A DNA stretch of 64,000 bases, taken from assembly GCF_001270745.1 (NCBI RefSeq), contig NZ_LFXL01000038.1:33059-97058 (forward strand). Direction: 5' to 3'. A model generated the notes under the pieces. It was not told the origin of the DNA. It saw only the letters and a program-made list of their open reading frames with translations, and made no database searches. Position numbers and translations under genes: made by a program. Below are positions 63,819-64,000 of this stretch, piece by piece. The DNA is from Jiangella muralis (GTDB lineage: Bacteria > Actinomycetota > Actinomycetes > Jiangellales > Jiangellaceae). Positions within the stretch are counted from its first letter, which is position 1. Each line of letters begins with the position of its first letter.

Positions 63819-64000
63819 CGCAGCACCAGCACGATGACGGCGGCCGCGCCGACCAGGACGATCACGACGCGCAGCAGCAGCGGTGACAACCGGCGCCCGA
63901 TCCGGGCGCCGAGCAGCCCGCCGGCCGCGGAGCCGAGCGCGATCAGCCCGGCCACCGCCCAGTCGACGTCGGCCACCACCGTGAACACCAGCCCGGCGAC
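63815..64000 (-). CDS. TauE/SafE-family permease, C-terminal part (partial)
   Basis: Frame running off the right edge; the visible 61 residues end at TGA 63815. They read VAGLVFTVVADVDWAVAGLI, then the family glycine motif LGSAAGGLLGARIGRRLSP and a last helix RVVIVLVGAAAVIVLVLR. This matches the C-terminal half of sulfite/organosulfonate exporter-like membrane proteins. Start and substrate lie outside the window. Confidence 0.85.
   Translation of the reverse strand, partial: VAGLVFTVVADVDWAVAGLIALGSAAGGLLGARIGRRLSPLLLRVVIVLVGAAAVIVLVLR

Overview
The window is about 64 kb of very GC-rich DNA with many GTG starts, frequent ATGA/GTGA stop-start overlaps and few long intergenic gaps. It looks like an actinomycete chromosome. 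Supporting signs are an ECF42-type sigma factor with its DGPF partner, a DtxR/IdeR-like iron box, several ArsR/SRPBCC-type clusters, a bacterial Ku protein and TAT/lipoprotein secretion. The genus cannot be fixed from the sequence; a member of the Jiangellales or a similar soil actinomycete is a guess. I saw no rRNA, tRNA, CRISPR array, transposase or phage gene.

Region by region. 1-1.7 kb: end of a tripartite tricarboxylate transporter (TctB tail, TctA). 2.1-5.8 kb: a VOC / DGPF / ECF42 sigma module and two alpha/beta hydrolases. 5.8-14 kb: a minus-strand alpha-glycoside operon (ROK regulator, GH97, sugar ABC transporter, GH36 alpha-galactosidase) with a divergent AraC regulator; a second, secreted GH97 with two CBM35-like domains lies at 15.4-18 kb. 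18.2-22.1 kb: a metal-chelate ABC transporter operon ending in a gutted and an intact methyltransferase. 22-25.3 kb: an orphan fumarate-reductase-type flavoprotein, a divergent LysR regulator and a PPOX-fold protein. 25.3-27 kb: an ArsR-SRPBCC-hydrolase operon. 27.2-28.7 kb: argG with a probable ARG box. 28.8-29.4 kb: a frameshifted foreign-looking gene. 29.4-33.7 kb: an HTH regulator, hydrolase, DinB-like protein, PCD-VOC fusion and PhoD phosphatase. 33.7-40.2 kb: an unknown membrane protein, a VanX-like dipeptidase / alanine racemase / D-Ala-D-Ala ligase cassette and a NarL-type two-component system. 41.3-44 kb: an iron-boxed AraC / siderophore-binding protein / siderophore-interacting reductase group. 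44-46.2 kb: a RibD/DHFR-like protein, a P-loop kinase-LLM oxidoreductase fusion, a 40-residue membrane protein and an SGNH lipoprotein. 47.1-50.7 kb: two back-to-back pairs of ECF sigma factor plus membrane-anchored propeller-like protein. 50.7-55.6 kb: membrane proteins, a NUDIX-NYN fusion, a tandem pair of small secreted Cys proteins, Ku and a zinc-ribbon protein. 55.6-63 kb: a two-ATPase, two-permease FtsX/MacB-type exporter. 63-64 kb: a TrmH methyltransferase and the end of a TauE/SafE permease.

The strongest functional units are the alpha-galactoside/alpha-glucan locus (secreted GH97 outside, ABC import, intracellular GH36/GH97, ROK and AraC control), the iron-uptake group under one iron box, the D-Ala-D-X cassette, and the duplicated sigma/propeller modules. 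Two classes of intergenic structure stand out: long hairpins that share TGATCAT-type ends, and a dispersed mosaic repeat with copies near 15.0, 27.1 and 40.9 kb.
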